DNA from: Cryptosporangium minutisporangium
GTDB lineage: Bacteria; Actinomycetota; Actinomycetes; Mycobacteriales; Cryptosporangiaceae
NCBI RefSeq assembly: GCF_039536245.1
Contig: NZ_BAAAYN010000061.1
Span: 1 to 58,086, forward strand
DNA: 58,086 nt
Reading direction: 5' to 3'
The notes under the pieces were generated by a model. That model saw only the letters and a program-made list of their open reading frames with translations, had not been told where the DNA came from and did no database searches. Shown here piece by piece: positions 50,875-58,086 of this stretch. Made by a program: the position numbers and the translations under genes. How positions within the stretch are numbered: the first letter of the stretch is position 1; the number at the start of each line of letters is the position of its first letter.

Positions 50875-51459
50875 ATGCCGATGAACTGGATACACCGCAA
50901 GCTCTGCAGCTCCGATCGGTGGGCCGCGACGGTCGAGGGCACGCTGCTGCCGTGGGCCCTGTCCGGGGTCGAACTCGGCGACGAGGTGCTGGAGATCGGT
51001 CCCGGCTTCGGCGCCACGACGACGGTTCTCGCCCGGGACGTGCCACGCTTGACCGCCGTCGAGATCGACCCGGCGTCCGCCGAATCGCTGCGGCGCACGC
51101 TCGCCGACCGCGCGACGATCGTGAACGGGGACGCGACCGACCTGCCGTTCCCGGACGAGTCCTTCGACGCGGTCGTGTGTTTCACGATGCTGCACCACGT
51201 GCCGTCGCCGTCCGCTCAGGACACCCTGTTCGCGCAGGCCTGCCGAGTGCTCCGCCCCGGCGGCACGTTCGCGGGATCGGACAGCCGGTACAGCCGGGCC
51301 TTCCGCCTCCTGCACCTGCGCGACACGATGGTCGTCGTCGATCCGGACGGGCTGCCCGAACGGCTCCGGGCGGCCGGGCTCACCGATCCTCAGGTGACGA
51401 CGGGGCGCGGGAGTTTCCGTTTCCGGGCCAGTAAGCCAGGCACCGTCCGTAAAAGTTAA
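50875..51459 (+). CDS. Class I SAM-dependent methyltransferase
   Basis: A 194-residue methyltransferase: motif I EVLEIGPGFGATTTVLA, the acidic residue in LTAVEIDP, motif II GDATDLPFPDESFDAVVCF and HHVPSPS. It belongs to the Methyltransf_11-like ubiE/type 11 group. Acceptor unknown. ATG 50875; a second ATG two codons later is equally placed. It is divergent from the AraC regulator. Confidence 0.85.
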   Translation: MPMNWIHRKLCSSDRWAATVEGTLLPWALSGVELGDEVLEIGPGFGATTTVLARDVPRLTAVEIDPASAESLRRTLADRATIVNGDATDLPFPDESFDAVVCFTMLHHVPSPSAQDTLFAQACRVLRPGGTFAGSDSRYSRAFRLLHLRDTMVVVDPDGLPERLRAAGLTDPQVTTGRGSFRFRASKPGTVRKS

Positions 51460-51566
51460 CGGCGAGTCTCGACAGCCCCGGGTGCCACAGGTCACGATGC
51501 CTGGGCCAGGTAACCAAGGTCGGCGCCGACCCGGGCGCGGGCCTCGGACTCCTCCGAGCGCGTGAG

Positions 51567-53111
51567 GTGTTGCCCGTGTACCCAGGAGCCTACGTCGCCT
51601 CCACCCCTGACAAGCCCGCCGTTGTCATGGAAGACGACAGCGAGATCCTCACCTATGCCCAGCTGGAAGAACGGTCGACCCGGCTCGCGAACGCATTCGC
51701 GGCGGCCGGATTACGGCCGGGCGACGTGGTCGCGCTGCTCTGCGAGAACAGCCCGCGCGTGTTCGAGGTGTACTGGGCCTGCCTGCGGTCCGGGTTGTAC
51801 CTCACCGCGGTCAACTGGCACCTCGCCAAGCCCGAGGTCGCCTACATCCTGCGGAACAGCGACGCCGCCGCGCTCGTCGTCTCCGCAAGTCTGCGCCCCC
51901 TCGTCGAGGACGACTTCCCGGCCCTGCACACGCGCGTCCTGATCGGCAACGGGACACACCCGGAGTACCACGACTACGAGGAGTTCCTGGCGAGCGCGTC
52001 GCCCGAGCCGCCGGCCCACCAGCCGCGGGGCGGCGACATGCTCTACTCGTCGGGCACCACCGGACGCCCGAAGGGCATCAAGCCGGTCCTACCGGACCGC
52101 CAGGTGCACGAGCCGGGCGACCCCTATGTCGGAGTGTTCGCACCGATCTACGGAATGGACCAGAACACGGTCTACCTCTCCCCCGCGCCGCTCTACCACG
52201 CCGCGCCGCTGCGTTTCGGGATGGTGGTCACCAGCATCGGCGGCACGGTGGTCGTGATGCCGAGCTTCGACGCCGAGCGCGCCGTGCGGGCGATCGCCCG
52301 GTTCCGGGTGACGCACAGCCAGTGGGTGCCGACCCACTTCGTCCGGATGCTGCGGCTGCCGGTGTCGGTGCGCGGTGGCTTCGACCTGAGCTCGCACCGG
52401 GTCGCGATCCACGCCGCCGCGCCCTGCCCGGTCGAGGTGAAGCGGCAGATGATCGAGTGGTGGGGGCCGATCCTGGAGGAGTACTACGCGTCCACCGAAG
52501 GGGCCGGCGGCACGTTCATCGGCTCCGAGGATTGGCTCAAGCACCCGGGCTCGGTCGGCAAGCCGATGATCGGGATACCGCGCATCTGCGACGACAAGGG
52601 CAACGAGCTGCCGGTCGGCGAGACCGGGCTGATCTATTTCGAGCGCGACGACCTGCCGTTCACGTACCACAACGACCCGGAGAAGACCCGAAGCGCGCAG
52701 CACCCGGACCACCCCACCTGGACCACGGTCGGCGACGTCGGGCGGCTGGACGAGGAGGGGTACCTGTACCTGAGCGACCGGAAGGCGTTCACGATCATCT
52801 CCGGCGGCGTGAACATCTACCCACAGGAGATCGAGGACGCGCTGCTGCAGCACCCGGCGGTGCTCGACGTCGCGGTGATCGGCGTCCCCGACCCGGAGTT
52901 CGGTGAGACGGTGCTCGCGGTCGTCCAGCTGGTCTCCTCCGCCGAGCCGTCGGACGAGACCCGCGCGTCGCTCGGGGAGTTCGCCCGGGCACGGCTGGCC
53001 GGCTTCAAGGTGCCGCGCCGGATCGAGTTCACCGACGCCCTCCCCCGCACCCCCACCGGGAAGCTAGTCAAGGGCAAACTCCGCGACGAGTACAGCGGAA
53101 CGCCCGCCTGA
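51567..53111 (+). CDS. AMP-forming acyl-CoA synthetase
   Basis: A 514-residue ANL-superfamily enzyme: P-loop YSSGTTGRPKGIK, YYASTEGAGG, the adenylate-binding TVGDVGRLDEEGYLYLSDR, and the C-terminal PTGKLVKGKL lysine. It activates a carboxylic acid to acyl-AMP and then acyl-CoA. Specificity (fatty or aromatic acid) cannot be read. GTG 51567 gives a typical N-terminus (VYPGAYVASTPDKPAVV). It is isolated from its neighbours and ends at a strong bidirectional hairpin. Confidence 0.9.
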   Translation: MLPVYPGAYVASTPDKPAVVMEDDSEILTYAQLEERSTRLANAFAAAGLRPGDVVALLCENSPRVFEVYWACLRSGLYLTAVNWHLAKPEVAYILRNSDAAALVVSASLRPLVEDDFPALHTRVLIGNGTHPEYHDYEEFLASASPEPPAHQPRGGDMLYSSGTTGRPKGIKPVLPDRQVHEPGDPYVGVFAPIYGMDQNTVYLSPAPLYHAAPLRFGMVVTSIGGTVVVMPSFDAERAVRAIARFRVTHSQWVPTHFVRMLRLPVSVRGGFDLSSHRVAIHAAAPCPVEVKRQMIEWWGPILEEYYASTEGAGGTFIGSEDWLKHPGSVGKPMIGIPRICDDKGNELPVGETGLIYFERDDLPFTYHNDPEKTRSAQHPDHPTWTTVGDVGRLDEEGYLYLSDRKAFTIISGGVNIYPQEIEDALLQHPAVLDVAVIGVPDPEFGETVLAVVQLVSSAEPSDETRASLGEFARARLAGFKVPRRIEFTDALPRTPTGKLVKGKLRDEYSGTPA

Positions 53112-53128
53112 TCCCGGCTCAGAAGATC

Positions 53129-53175
53129 GACCCGTTATCGACGTATCGCCGGCTGGCGATACGTCGATACGGGTC
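53129..53175. terminator. Bidirectional 21-bp hairpin terminator with T-tract
   Basis: The arm 53129-53150 (GACCCGTTATCG then ACGTATCGCC) pairs with 53155-53175 (GGCGATACGTCG then ATACGGGTC) with one bulged T and a 4-nt loop, followed by AGTTTTCT on the plus strand. It separates the acyl-CoA synthetase gene from the convergent encapsulin gene. Confidence 0.85.
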
Positions 53176-53190
53176 AGTTTTCTCGGAGGG

Positions 53191-53991
53191 TCAGACGGTG
53201 AGGTTCACGCTCGCTTCGCCGGTTTGGACGACGAACGTGAGGCTCTCCTGGAGGTACAGCTCGATCGACGTGGCGTCGTGGGAGAGGTAGCCGATCGAGA
53301 CGTCCTGGCCCAGGTAGAGCTCGTAGTCCCCGCCGCGGGTGGAGAGCACGACGGCACCGTCGATCGCCGGCGCCCAGATGATCTCGCCGTCCCGCAGCAC
53401 CCGGGCGATGTGCTCGTGGATCGGGTAACCGTGGTCACTGGTCTCCGCGACGGCGGTGTACGCCTCGGCCGACAGCAGCAGGCTGTACGGACCGTCGACA
53501 CCGGCGAGCCGCAGCGACGTGATCGCCTGCGCCACCGCGTTCGGGTACTCGCGCACGTCGGCGGGGAGCGCGACCGTCGTGTTGGTACTGCCCGGCCGCA
53601 CGCCGACGATGCCGCCCGCGGCGTACCCGTCGAGGATCGCGCGGTCCTCGGCGAACGCCAGCGCCTTCGCGGCGTCTTTGACCGGCTGCCAGTCCGAGTC
53701 CTTCGCCCCGCGCTCGACGTCGTCCACCGCCTGGCGGTCGACGACGAACGGGATGCGGAACTCGAGGACCGGCTGGACGATGCGGCTCCGCGCCCGCACG
53801 CCGTCGGCGGGCGGGACCAGCTCGCTCAGGTGCCCGGTGCCGACGGCGGACAGCTCCTCACCGGACGGACCGATCAGGTCGACGACTCGACGTGCGGCGA
53901 CGTGCCTGCTGAACGTCCGGCGCGCTTCGGTCTCGATGTCGGCCCAGGCGGCGTCGGAGATCGGGGCGAGCTCGCGGTACAGGTTGTTCAC
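53191..53991 (-). CDS. Family 1 encapsulin shell protein
   Basis: A 266-residue HK97-fold capsid-like protein starting MNNLYRELAPISDAAWADIE, with RRVVDLIGPSGEELSAVGTG and a late YELYLGQDVSIGYLSHD, all characteristic of peroxidase-associated (T=1 type) encapsulins. It self-assembles into a ~60-subunit nanocompartment that encloses the DyP peroxidase encoded upstream. GTG 53991 overlaps the dyp stop (GTGA), coupling cargo and shell synthesis. The interior-facing N-terminal helix that binds cargo peptides is present. Confidence 0.95.
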   Translation of the reverse strand: MNNLYRELAPISDAAWADIETEARRTFSRHVAARRVVDLIGPSGEELSAVGTGHLSELVPPADGVRARSRIVQPVLEFRIPFVVDRQAVDDVERGAKDSDWQPVKDAAKALAFAEDRAILDGYAAGGIVGVRPGSTNTTVALPADVREYPNAVAQAITSLRLAGVDGPYSLLLSAEAYTAVAETSDHGYPIHEHIARVLRDGEIIWAPAIDGAVVLSTRGGDYELYLGQDVSIGYLSHDATSIELYLQESLTFVVQTGEASVNLTV

Positions 53992-55004
53992 GGTGCGGTG
54001 CTCCTCTTGAGGCTGCCGATACCCAGCGAGCCGTCGTCGACTGATGCTTGTCGGGCCGGGATCCGCGCAGGCGGACCGGGTGGGTCGTCCAGCCAGTCGG
54101 CGCTGGGGACGAAGAACAGGCTGCCGGTGACCGCGGTCGAGAAGTCGAGGATGCGGTCGTAGGTGCCCGGCGGGCGCCCGACGAACATGTTGACCAGCAT
54201 CTGCTCGGTCACCGACGGGGTCGCGGCGTAGCCGATGAAGTAGGTGCCGAACTCCCCGGACGCCACCGACCCGAACGGCATGTTGTCCCGGACGATCTGC
54301 CGCTCGGTGCCGTCCTCGTCGACGATCGTGTTCAGCGCGACGTGCGAGTCGGGCGGCTTCACGTCGTCGGGCAGCTCGAGGTCGTCCAGCTTGGTGCGGC
54401 CGATGATTCGCTCCTGCGCCTCCACCGGCAGCCGGTTCCACGCGTCCATGTCGTGCAGGTACTTCTGCACGATCACGTAGCTTCCGCCGACGAAGTCGGG
54501 GTCCTCGTCGCCGATCGTGGCCACCTCGATCGCGGACGCGCCGGTCGGGTTCTCGGTGCCGTCGACGAAGCCCATCAGGTCGCGCTGGTCGAAGTACCGG
54601 AACCCGACCGTCTCGTCCACGACCTCGGCGGCGTCCCCGAGCCGCTTCACCAGGTGGGTGGCGAGCTCGAAGCAGAGGTCCATCCGCCGGGCGCGGAGAT
54701 GGAACAGGAGGTCACCCGGGGTCGACGGCGCTTTGTGCGCGGCACCGGCCAGCTCCCGGAACGGGTGCAGCTCGGCCGGGCGCGGACCGCCGAACAGCCG
54801 GTCCCAGGCGTCCGACCCGATCCCCACGACGACGCTGAGGTCACCCTCCGGCGCGCGGAACCCCACCGAGCGGCCGATGCCTGCCACGTCCGGGAGCAGG
54901 TCCCGGACGACGTCCTCGCCGCCCTCGCGAATCACCACGACGAGGAAGATCGCCGCCTCGGTGAGCGGAGTGAGCACCGGTTGCGGCTCCACCGGCTTGA
55001 CCAT
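53988..55004 (-). CDS. DyP-type peroxidase with encapsulin cargo peptide
   Basis: A 338-residue dye-decolourising peroxidase: GxxDG motif in MGFVDGTENPTG (catalytic Asp), proximal heme histidine in DSHVALNT, and the distal arginine in IVRDNMPFGS. The C-terminus, DDGSLGIGSLKRSTAP, is a canonical encapsulin cargo-loading peptide behind a Pro-rich linker (DDPPGPPARIPARQ). ATG 55004 gives the usual N-terminus (VKPVEPQPVLTPL). No Tat signal is seen, so the enzyme works inside the shell in the cytoplasm, probably under peroxide stress. Confidence 0.94.
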   Translation of the reverse strand: MVKPVEPQPVLTPLTEAAIFLVVVIREGGEDVVRDLLPDVAGIGRSVGFRAPEGDLSVVVGIGSDAWDRLFGGPRPAELHPFRELAGAAHKAPSTPGDLLFHLRARRMDLCFELATHLVKRLGDAAEVVDETVGFRYFDQRDLMGFVDGTENPTGASAIEVATIGDEDPDFVGGSYVIVQKYLHDMDAWNRLPVEAQERIIGRTKLDDLELPDDVKPPDSHVALNTIVDEDGTERQIVRDNMPFGSVASGEFGTYFIGYAATPSVTEQMLVNMFVGRPPGTYDRILDFSTAVTGSLFFVPSADWLDDPPGPPARIPARQASVDDGSLGIGSLKRSTAP

Positions 55005-55064
55005 CGCGAACCCGTCTCTTTCGGCAGCTGACGACGTCCATCCTGCCGCTATCGAAATCAAACG

Positions 55065-55077
55065 CATCCGTCGGATG
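55065..55077. promoter_or_regulatory. CATCCG-T-CGGATG palindrome upstream of the DyP gene
   Basis: A perfect 6-bp inverted repeat with a 1-bp spacer lies between the DyP start (55004) and the divergent LysE start (55115). It shares the octamer GCATCCGT with the katE upstream palindrome. Possible common peroxide-responsive site. Confidence 0.4.
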
Positions 55078-55114
55078 ACTGTCTTTCCCATCACGCGGTA
55101 AGCAGACTCGAAGG

Positions 55115-55750
55115 ATGACGGTGACCTCGGCACTGGTGTCGTTCGCGGCCGTGGCCGCGCTGCTGACGATCGTTCCCGGGCTGGACACCGCGTTCGTGCT
55201 GCGGACCGCGATGGTGGGCGGGCGCCGTCCGGCGTTCGCCGCAGCGGTTGGGATCGGCACCGGCTCGCTGGCCTGGGGAGCTGCGGCCGCGGTCGGCGTC
55301 TCCGCCCTGCTCACGGCGTCGACCGTGGCATACACCGCACTCCGCATCGCCGGTGCCGGTTACCTGGTCTGGCTCGGCGTCCAGCTGATCCGGGAGACGC
55401 TGGGCCGCCGCGCCACGGCCGCGGCGCGCCCCGAGACGACGGGCGCGAGCAGCGCATGGCGGGCGTGGCGGCGAGGCGTGCTGACGAACCTGCTCAACCC
55501 GAAGGTCGGCGCGTTCTACGTCGCGGTGATCCCGCAGTTCCTCCCCGAGCAGGCGCCGCACCTGCTGATGGGGTTGGCACTGGCGCTCGTCCACAACGCC
55601 GAGGGAATGCTCTGGTTCACCGGGTTGATCCTCGCCGCCCACTCGGTCCGCGGATGGCTGCGCCGGCCGACGGTCCAGCGTGCGATCGACCGAGTCACCG
55701 GCACCGCGCTGATCGGCTTCGGTCTGAAACTCGCCGCCTCACCCCGGTAG
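55115..55750 (+). CDS. LysE-family amino-acid/metabolite exporter
   Basis: A 211-residue membrane protein with about six helices. It has the LysE/RhtB motif VPGLDTAFVLRTAMVGGRRP and NLLNPKVGAFYVAVIPQFL, which are family signatures. It exports an amino acid or similar small molecule. It is divergent from the dyp-encapsulin operon over 110 bp. Confidence 0.88.
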   Translation: MTVTSALVSFAAVAALLTIVPGLDTAFVLRTAMVGGRRPAFAAAVGIGTGSLAWGAAAAVGVSALLTASTVAYTALRIAGAGYLVWLGVQLIRETLGRRATAAARPETTGASSAWRAWRRGVLTNLLNPKVGAFYVAVIPQFLPEQAPHLLMGLALALVHNAEGMLWFTGLILAAHSVRGWLRRPTVQRAIDRVTGTALIGFGLKLAASPR

Positions 55751-55778
55751 CTCTCCCATCGGTCACCGTTCGAAGAAT

Positions 55779-56240
55779 TCACCGGAGGAGCTCGAGGCCG
55801 CCGACGAGCTTGTCGACCTGGTTGCGGGGGCCGACGAGACCAACCGCGTAGTACGTCATCTCCTCGTGCGGCGTCGCGGCCATCGCCGCCTGGTACTCGG
55901 TGTACGCCGTCGCGCGCTGGGCGATCTGCGGCATGTCGACGACGAGCACCGTGGGGCGCGTCACCGCCTTGGTCCGGATCCGGTGCAGCGTGGCCGCGTC
56001 TGCGCCGAGGATCGAGCATCCGGTGTACGGCAGCGGCTGGTGCTCCACCCCTGACCCGTCGACCGTCACCGGGCCGAGCAGTTCCGGCCGCTGTCCACCG
56101 ACCGTCGCCGACAGGCACGCCGCCGCATTCACCTGCAGCCCGATCGGCAAGTCCTGGTCGACCACCACGACCCACTTCGTCCGCTGCTGCCGGGTGGTCA
56201 GCGCGAGCCGCTCGTCGTCCGGCGTCGCCACGATGCTCAT
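55779..56240 (-). CDS. DUF2000 family protein
   Basis: A 153-residue protein with KWVVVVDQDLPIGLQVNAAACLSA, VEHQPLPYTGCSILGAD and TVLVVDMPQIAQ, the pattern of the DUF2000 family, which is often linked to amino-acid metabolism or Lrp regulators. ATG 56240 is chosen at the beginning of the conserved part. It is divergent from the Lrp/AsnC gene at 56347, which probably regulates it. Molecular function is unknown. Confidence 0.85.
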   Translation of the reverse strand: MSIVATPDDERLALTTRQQRTKWVVVVDQDLPIGLQVNAAACLSATVGGQRPELLGPVTVDGSGVEHQPLPYTGCSILGADAATLHRIRTKAVTRPTVLVVDMPQIAQRATAYTEYQAAMAATPHEEMTYYAVGLVGPRNQVDKLVGGLELLR

Positions 56241-56269
56241 CGAACACTCCTCCACGTGGTGCTTCGTTC

Positions 56270-56290
56270 CGAGCCGGAACAGTAGGCTCG
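56270..56290. promoter_or_regulatory. CGAGCC-N9-GGCTCG inverted repeat between DUF2000 and Lrp genes
   Basis: A 6-bp inverted repeat (56270-56275 and 56285-56290) lies 29 bp upstream of the DUF2000 start and 57 bp upstream of the Lrp start. It is a candidate Lrp site because such regulators bind degenerate palindromes between divergent genes. Confidence 0.4.
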
Positions 56291-56346
56291 AGTTGCGCAC
56301 TACGCGGCTCGCCGCGAACGATGTTCGACGAATCGGAGAAACACCA

Positions 56347-56796
56347 GTGCTTGATGCGATCGACCGCGCTCTTCTGCGAGAGCTGGAAAACGATGCGCGG
56401 AAGACCAACCGGGAGCTGGCCGCCGCGGTCGGCGTCGTGCCGTCCACGTCGCTGCTACGCGTCCGGGCGCTCCGTGACCGCGGGGTCATCGCCGGTTACC
56501 GCGCCGAGGTCGATCTGGCCGCCGTCGGACGCCCGGTCCAGGCACTGATCTCGGTCCGGATCCGGCCGCCGTCCCGGCCGGTGATCAGCGCCTTCCGCGA
56601 GTGGGCGGCCGCGTTGCCCGAGACGATCGGGCTATTCGTGACCGCGGGCGGCTGGGACTTCCTGATCCACGTGGCGGTCCCCGACAACGACGGGCTGTAC
56701 GCGTTCGTCATCGACCGGCTCACCGAGCGCCGCGAGGTCGCCGACGTCAACACCAGCGTGATCTACGAGCACGTGCGGTCCGCGCACGTGGTCTGA
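56347..56796 (+). CDS. Lrp/AsnC-family regulator
   Basis: A 149-residue protein. Winged helix: LDAIDRALLRELENDARKTN, LAAAVGVVPSTSLLRVRAL. C-terminal RAM (amino-acid binding) domain: ALISVRIRPPSRP, FVTAGGWDFLIHVAVPDNDGLYAFVIDRL. GTG 56347 starts just before the conserved domain. It is divergent from DUF2000 and near a LysE exporter, an arrangement typical of amino-acid-responsive export control. Confidence 0.9.
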   Translation: MLDAIDRALLRELENDARKTNRELAAAVGVVPSTSLLRVRALRDRGVIAGYRAEVDLAAVGRPVQALISVRIRPPSRPVISAFREWAAALPETIGLFVTAGGWDFLIHVAVPDNDGLYAFVIDRLTERREVADVNTSVIYEHVRSAHVV

Positions 56797-56905
56797 CGCG
56801 GCCAGCGTGCCCCCTAGCTGCTCACCGGTCGTGCGCCGCTCGAACCTCGCAGCCTGACCTCCATTTACGGCCTGTGGACAGCCGTTTCGTGTCGGTGGCG
56901 CCGTT

Positions 56906-56911
56906 TATCAT
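56906..56911 (+). promoter_or_regulatory. -10-like TATCAT just before the DUF222 gene
   Basis: TATCAT ends 6 bp before ATG 56918, so the transcript is probably leaderless. The 121-bp gap before it holds no other feature. Confidence 0.4.
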
Positions 56912-56917
56912 TAGGAC

Positions 56918-58086
56918 ATGCGTTCGATAGTCGAAGTGGCCGCAGGAGTGCGGGAGCTCGCCGAGGAGAATCTCAGCGGGCTCTCCGACGCGGCGCTACT
57001 CGACCGAGCGCGCGCCTTGCACGAGCTGCGGTGCGTGCTGGACGCCGCGACGGCGGCCACCACCGGCGCGATTCACCGGCGGGGTGCGGTCTCCGCTGAC
57101 GGAGCGGTGTCGACGAAGGCCTGGCTCCAGGGTCGGCTGCGATGCGCGCCCGGTGAGGCGAACACGATGGTGGATACCGCCGCCGGCTTGCCGGGTCTGC
57201 CACGCTTCGCCGCCGCGCTCCATGCGGGGAAGGTCACGCTGGCGCATGCGTCGGTCGCGGCGTGGCTGGCCCGCAAGGTCGGCGCCGTCGCGCCTGAGCT
57301 CGTGGAGCGAGCCGAGGAGATGTTGTTCCCGCACGCTCAGCAACTCAACGCCGCGCAGCTGCGGCAGGCTGCCAAGCGCATCGCCGCGCACCTCATTCCC
57401 GAGCGGGACGATCCGCCGGAGCCGGAGCGCACCCTGTTCCTCGCCCAGACCCTCGGCGACATCTGGGACCTCAAAGGCTCCCTGTCTCCCGAGTTCGGCG
57501 CGATGCTGCAGACCTTCTTCGCCAGCCAGCCCAAGCCCGACCCCGACGACACCCGGTCGGCCGCCGAAGGCCGCCATGACGCTCTGGCCGCACTGGTCCG
57601 GCGGATCCTGGACAGCGGCGAGCTACCGGCGAACGGCGGCGAACAGCCCCACTTGGCCGTGCTGGTCCACGCCGGCGATCTCCGCACCACCGCGACCGGC
57701 CGACACGTCCTGATCGACAGCCCCTTCACCGACGACGCTGCCGACGGCAGGGGTGAGGGCGACGACTACCGGGGCGACGACTACCGAGGCGACGACTACC
57801 GGGGCGACGACTACCGGGGCGACGACTACCGGGGCGACGAGGACTGGGACTGGGACTGGGACTGGGACTGGGACTGGGACTGGGACACCGTCGCGGACTG
57901 GCTGTCCGACCCGCACCCGGTAGCAGTCGCCGCCCCAACCGGCGCCCTTTCCGACGCGAGCACTGTCGGTGTCGGGCCCATCCCTGGCACTCGATGGGTG
58001 CCTTCACCGGGAGAGGGCGGACGCACCGACTTCGGCGACCACCTCCCCCTCGCCGCCATCCAACGCCTCGCCTGCGACGCCGCGAT
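56918..58086 (+). CDS. DUF222 (13E12-type) protein, N-terminal part of a DUF222-HNH protein
   Basis: Open from ATG 56918 to the window end, 389 residues without a stop, so the C-terminal HNH nuclease domain, if present, lies beyond. The DUF222 domain covers about residues 1-270 (LSDAALLDRARALHELRCVL, AWLQGRLRCAPGEANTMV, GKVTLAHASVAAWLARKV, HLAVLVHAGDLRT). The end (LAAIQRLACDAA) matches the sequence that normally precedes HNH. Between them is a low-complexity insert: five GDDYR units (57758-57832) and seven WD units (57845-57886). These proteins are abundant in actinobacteria; their function is unproven. Confidence 0.85.
   Translation, partial: MRSIVEVAAGVRELAEENLSGLSDAALLDRARALHELRCVLDAATAATTGAIHRRGAVSADGAVSTKAWLQGRLRCAPGEANTMVDTAAGLPGLPRFAAALHAGKVTLAHASVAAWLARKVGAVAPELVERAEEMLFPHAQQLNAAQLRQAAKRIAAHLIPERDDPPEPERTLFLAQTLGDIWDLKGSLSPEFGAMLQTFFASQPKPDPDDTRSAAEGRHDALAALVRRILDSGELPANGGEQPHLAVLVHAGDLRTTATGRHVLIDSPFTDDAADGRGEGDDYRGDDYRGDDYRGDDYRGDDYRGDEDWDWDWDWDWDWDWDTVADWLSDPHPVAVAAPTGALSDASTVGVGPIPGTRWVPSPGEGGRTDFGDHLPLAAIQRLACDAA
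57758..57832 (+). repeat. 5 x 15-bp coding repeat (GDDYR)
   Basis: Five units of GGCGACGACTACCGG, one with a silent CGA, begin at 57758, 57773, 57788, 57803 and 57818. They sit in the linker between the DUF222 domain and the expected HNH domain, and are followed directly by the TGGGAC repeat. Confidence 0.95.
57845..57886 (+). repeat. 7 x 6-bp coding repeat (WD)
   Basis: Seven perfect TGGGAC units code a Trp-Asp run. A 6-bp unit is prone to slippage but never shifts frame. The run makes a strongly acidic, aromatic stretch within the DUF222-HNH linker. Confidence 0.95.

Overview
The window is about 70% GC or higher. It has dense ATGA/GTGA stop-start overlaps, many GTG starts, several probably leaderless promoters, and actinobacterial families throughout: a SARP/AfsR-type regulator, a DUF222/HNH protein, an F420-dependent luciferase-like oxidoreductase, an encapsulin with a DyP peroxidase, and NarL-type two-component systems. 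It is therefore a chromosomal segment of a soil-type actinobacterium. A Frankiales or Cryptosporangium-like relative fits, but the genus cannot be fixed from the sequence alone. No rRNA, tRNA, CRISPR array, integrase or transposase was seen.

Layout. 1-2998: an OhrR-like MarR regulator with a multi-half-site operator, a small basic protein, and a drug-type MFS pump divergent from an HxlR regulator with two spaced operators. 3086-8273: a probable leucine/acyl-CoA catabolic operon (acyl-CoA carboxylase beta and biotin-carrying alpha subunits, then a CitE/HpcH-type lyase), followed by an SDR. 8263-15942: a two-component system, a CPBP protease, a stand-alone MCP signalling hairpin, a MarR/membrane-protein pair, a YpfJ-type zinc lipoprotein and a membrane diguanylate cyclase. 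15933-22293: a large SARP-ATPase regulator facing an alpha/beta hydrolase across 11-bp-spaced direct repeats, a TetR/acyl-CoA dehydrogenase pair sharing a 24-bp palindrome, and a DUF2277 protein. 22399-25938: a coupled ABC transporter plus two-component operon. 26148-31627: a CbpA-type DnaJ, then a GH3 glycosidase/MFS/TetR sugar-use module.

31830-45844 is the centrepiece: thirteen co-directional genes, mostly overlapping by 4 bases. They encode a NodU/TobZ-type carbamoyltransferase, GmhA, GmhB and a fused HldE (a complete route to ADP-D-glycero-D-manno-heptose without the HldD epimerase), two GT9 heptosyltransferase-like enzymes, three GT2 and two GT4-like glycosyltransferases, a polysaccharide pyruvyltransferase and an acetate-kinase homologue. 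A perfect 14-bp hairpin ends the operon. A host without LPS that makes and transfers heptose, with carbamoyl and pyruvyl decoration, suggests an uncharacterised surface glycan, glycolipid or secreted glycoconjugate. The pyruvyltransferase carries eight identical 66-bp repeats translated as 8 x 22 residues, and one GT9 has a shorter tail repeat.

45972-58086: a large-subunit catalase, an F420-dependent oxidoreductase, an intergenic patch of 16-bp and 41-bp tandem hairpin repeats (a relative of the 41-bp element lies at 26047), a GNAT acetyltransferase, an AraC regulator, a methyltransferase, an acyl-CoA synthetase, a translationally coupled DyP peroxidase-encapsulin pair with a visible cargo peptide, a LysE exporter, a DUF2000/Lrp pair, and a DUF222/HNH protein that runs off the end and contains low-complexity GDDYR and WD repeats.
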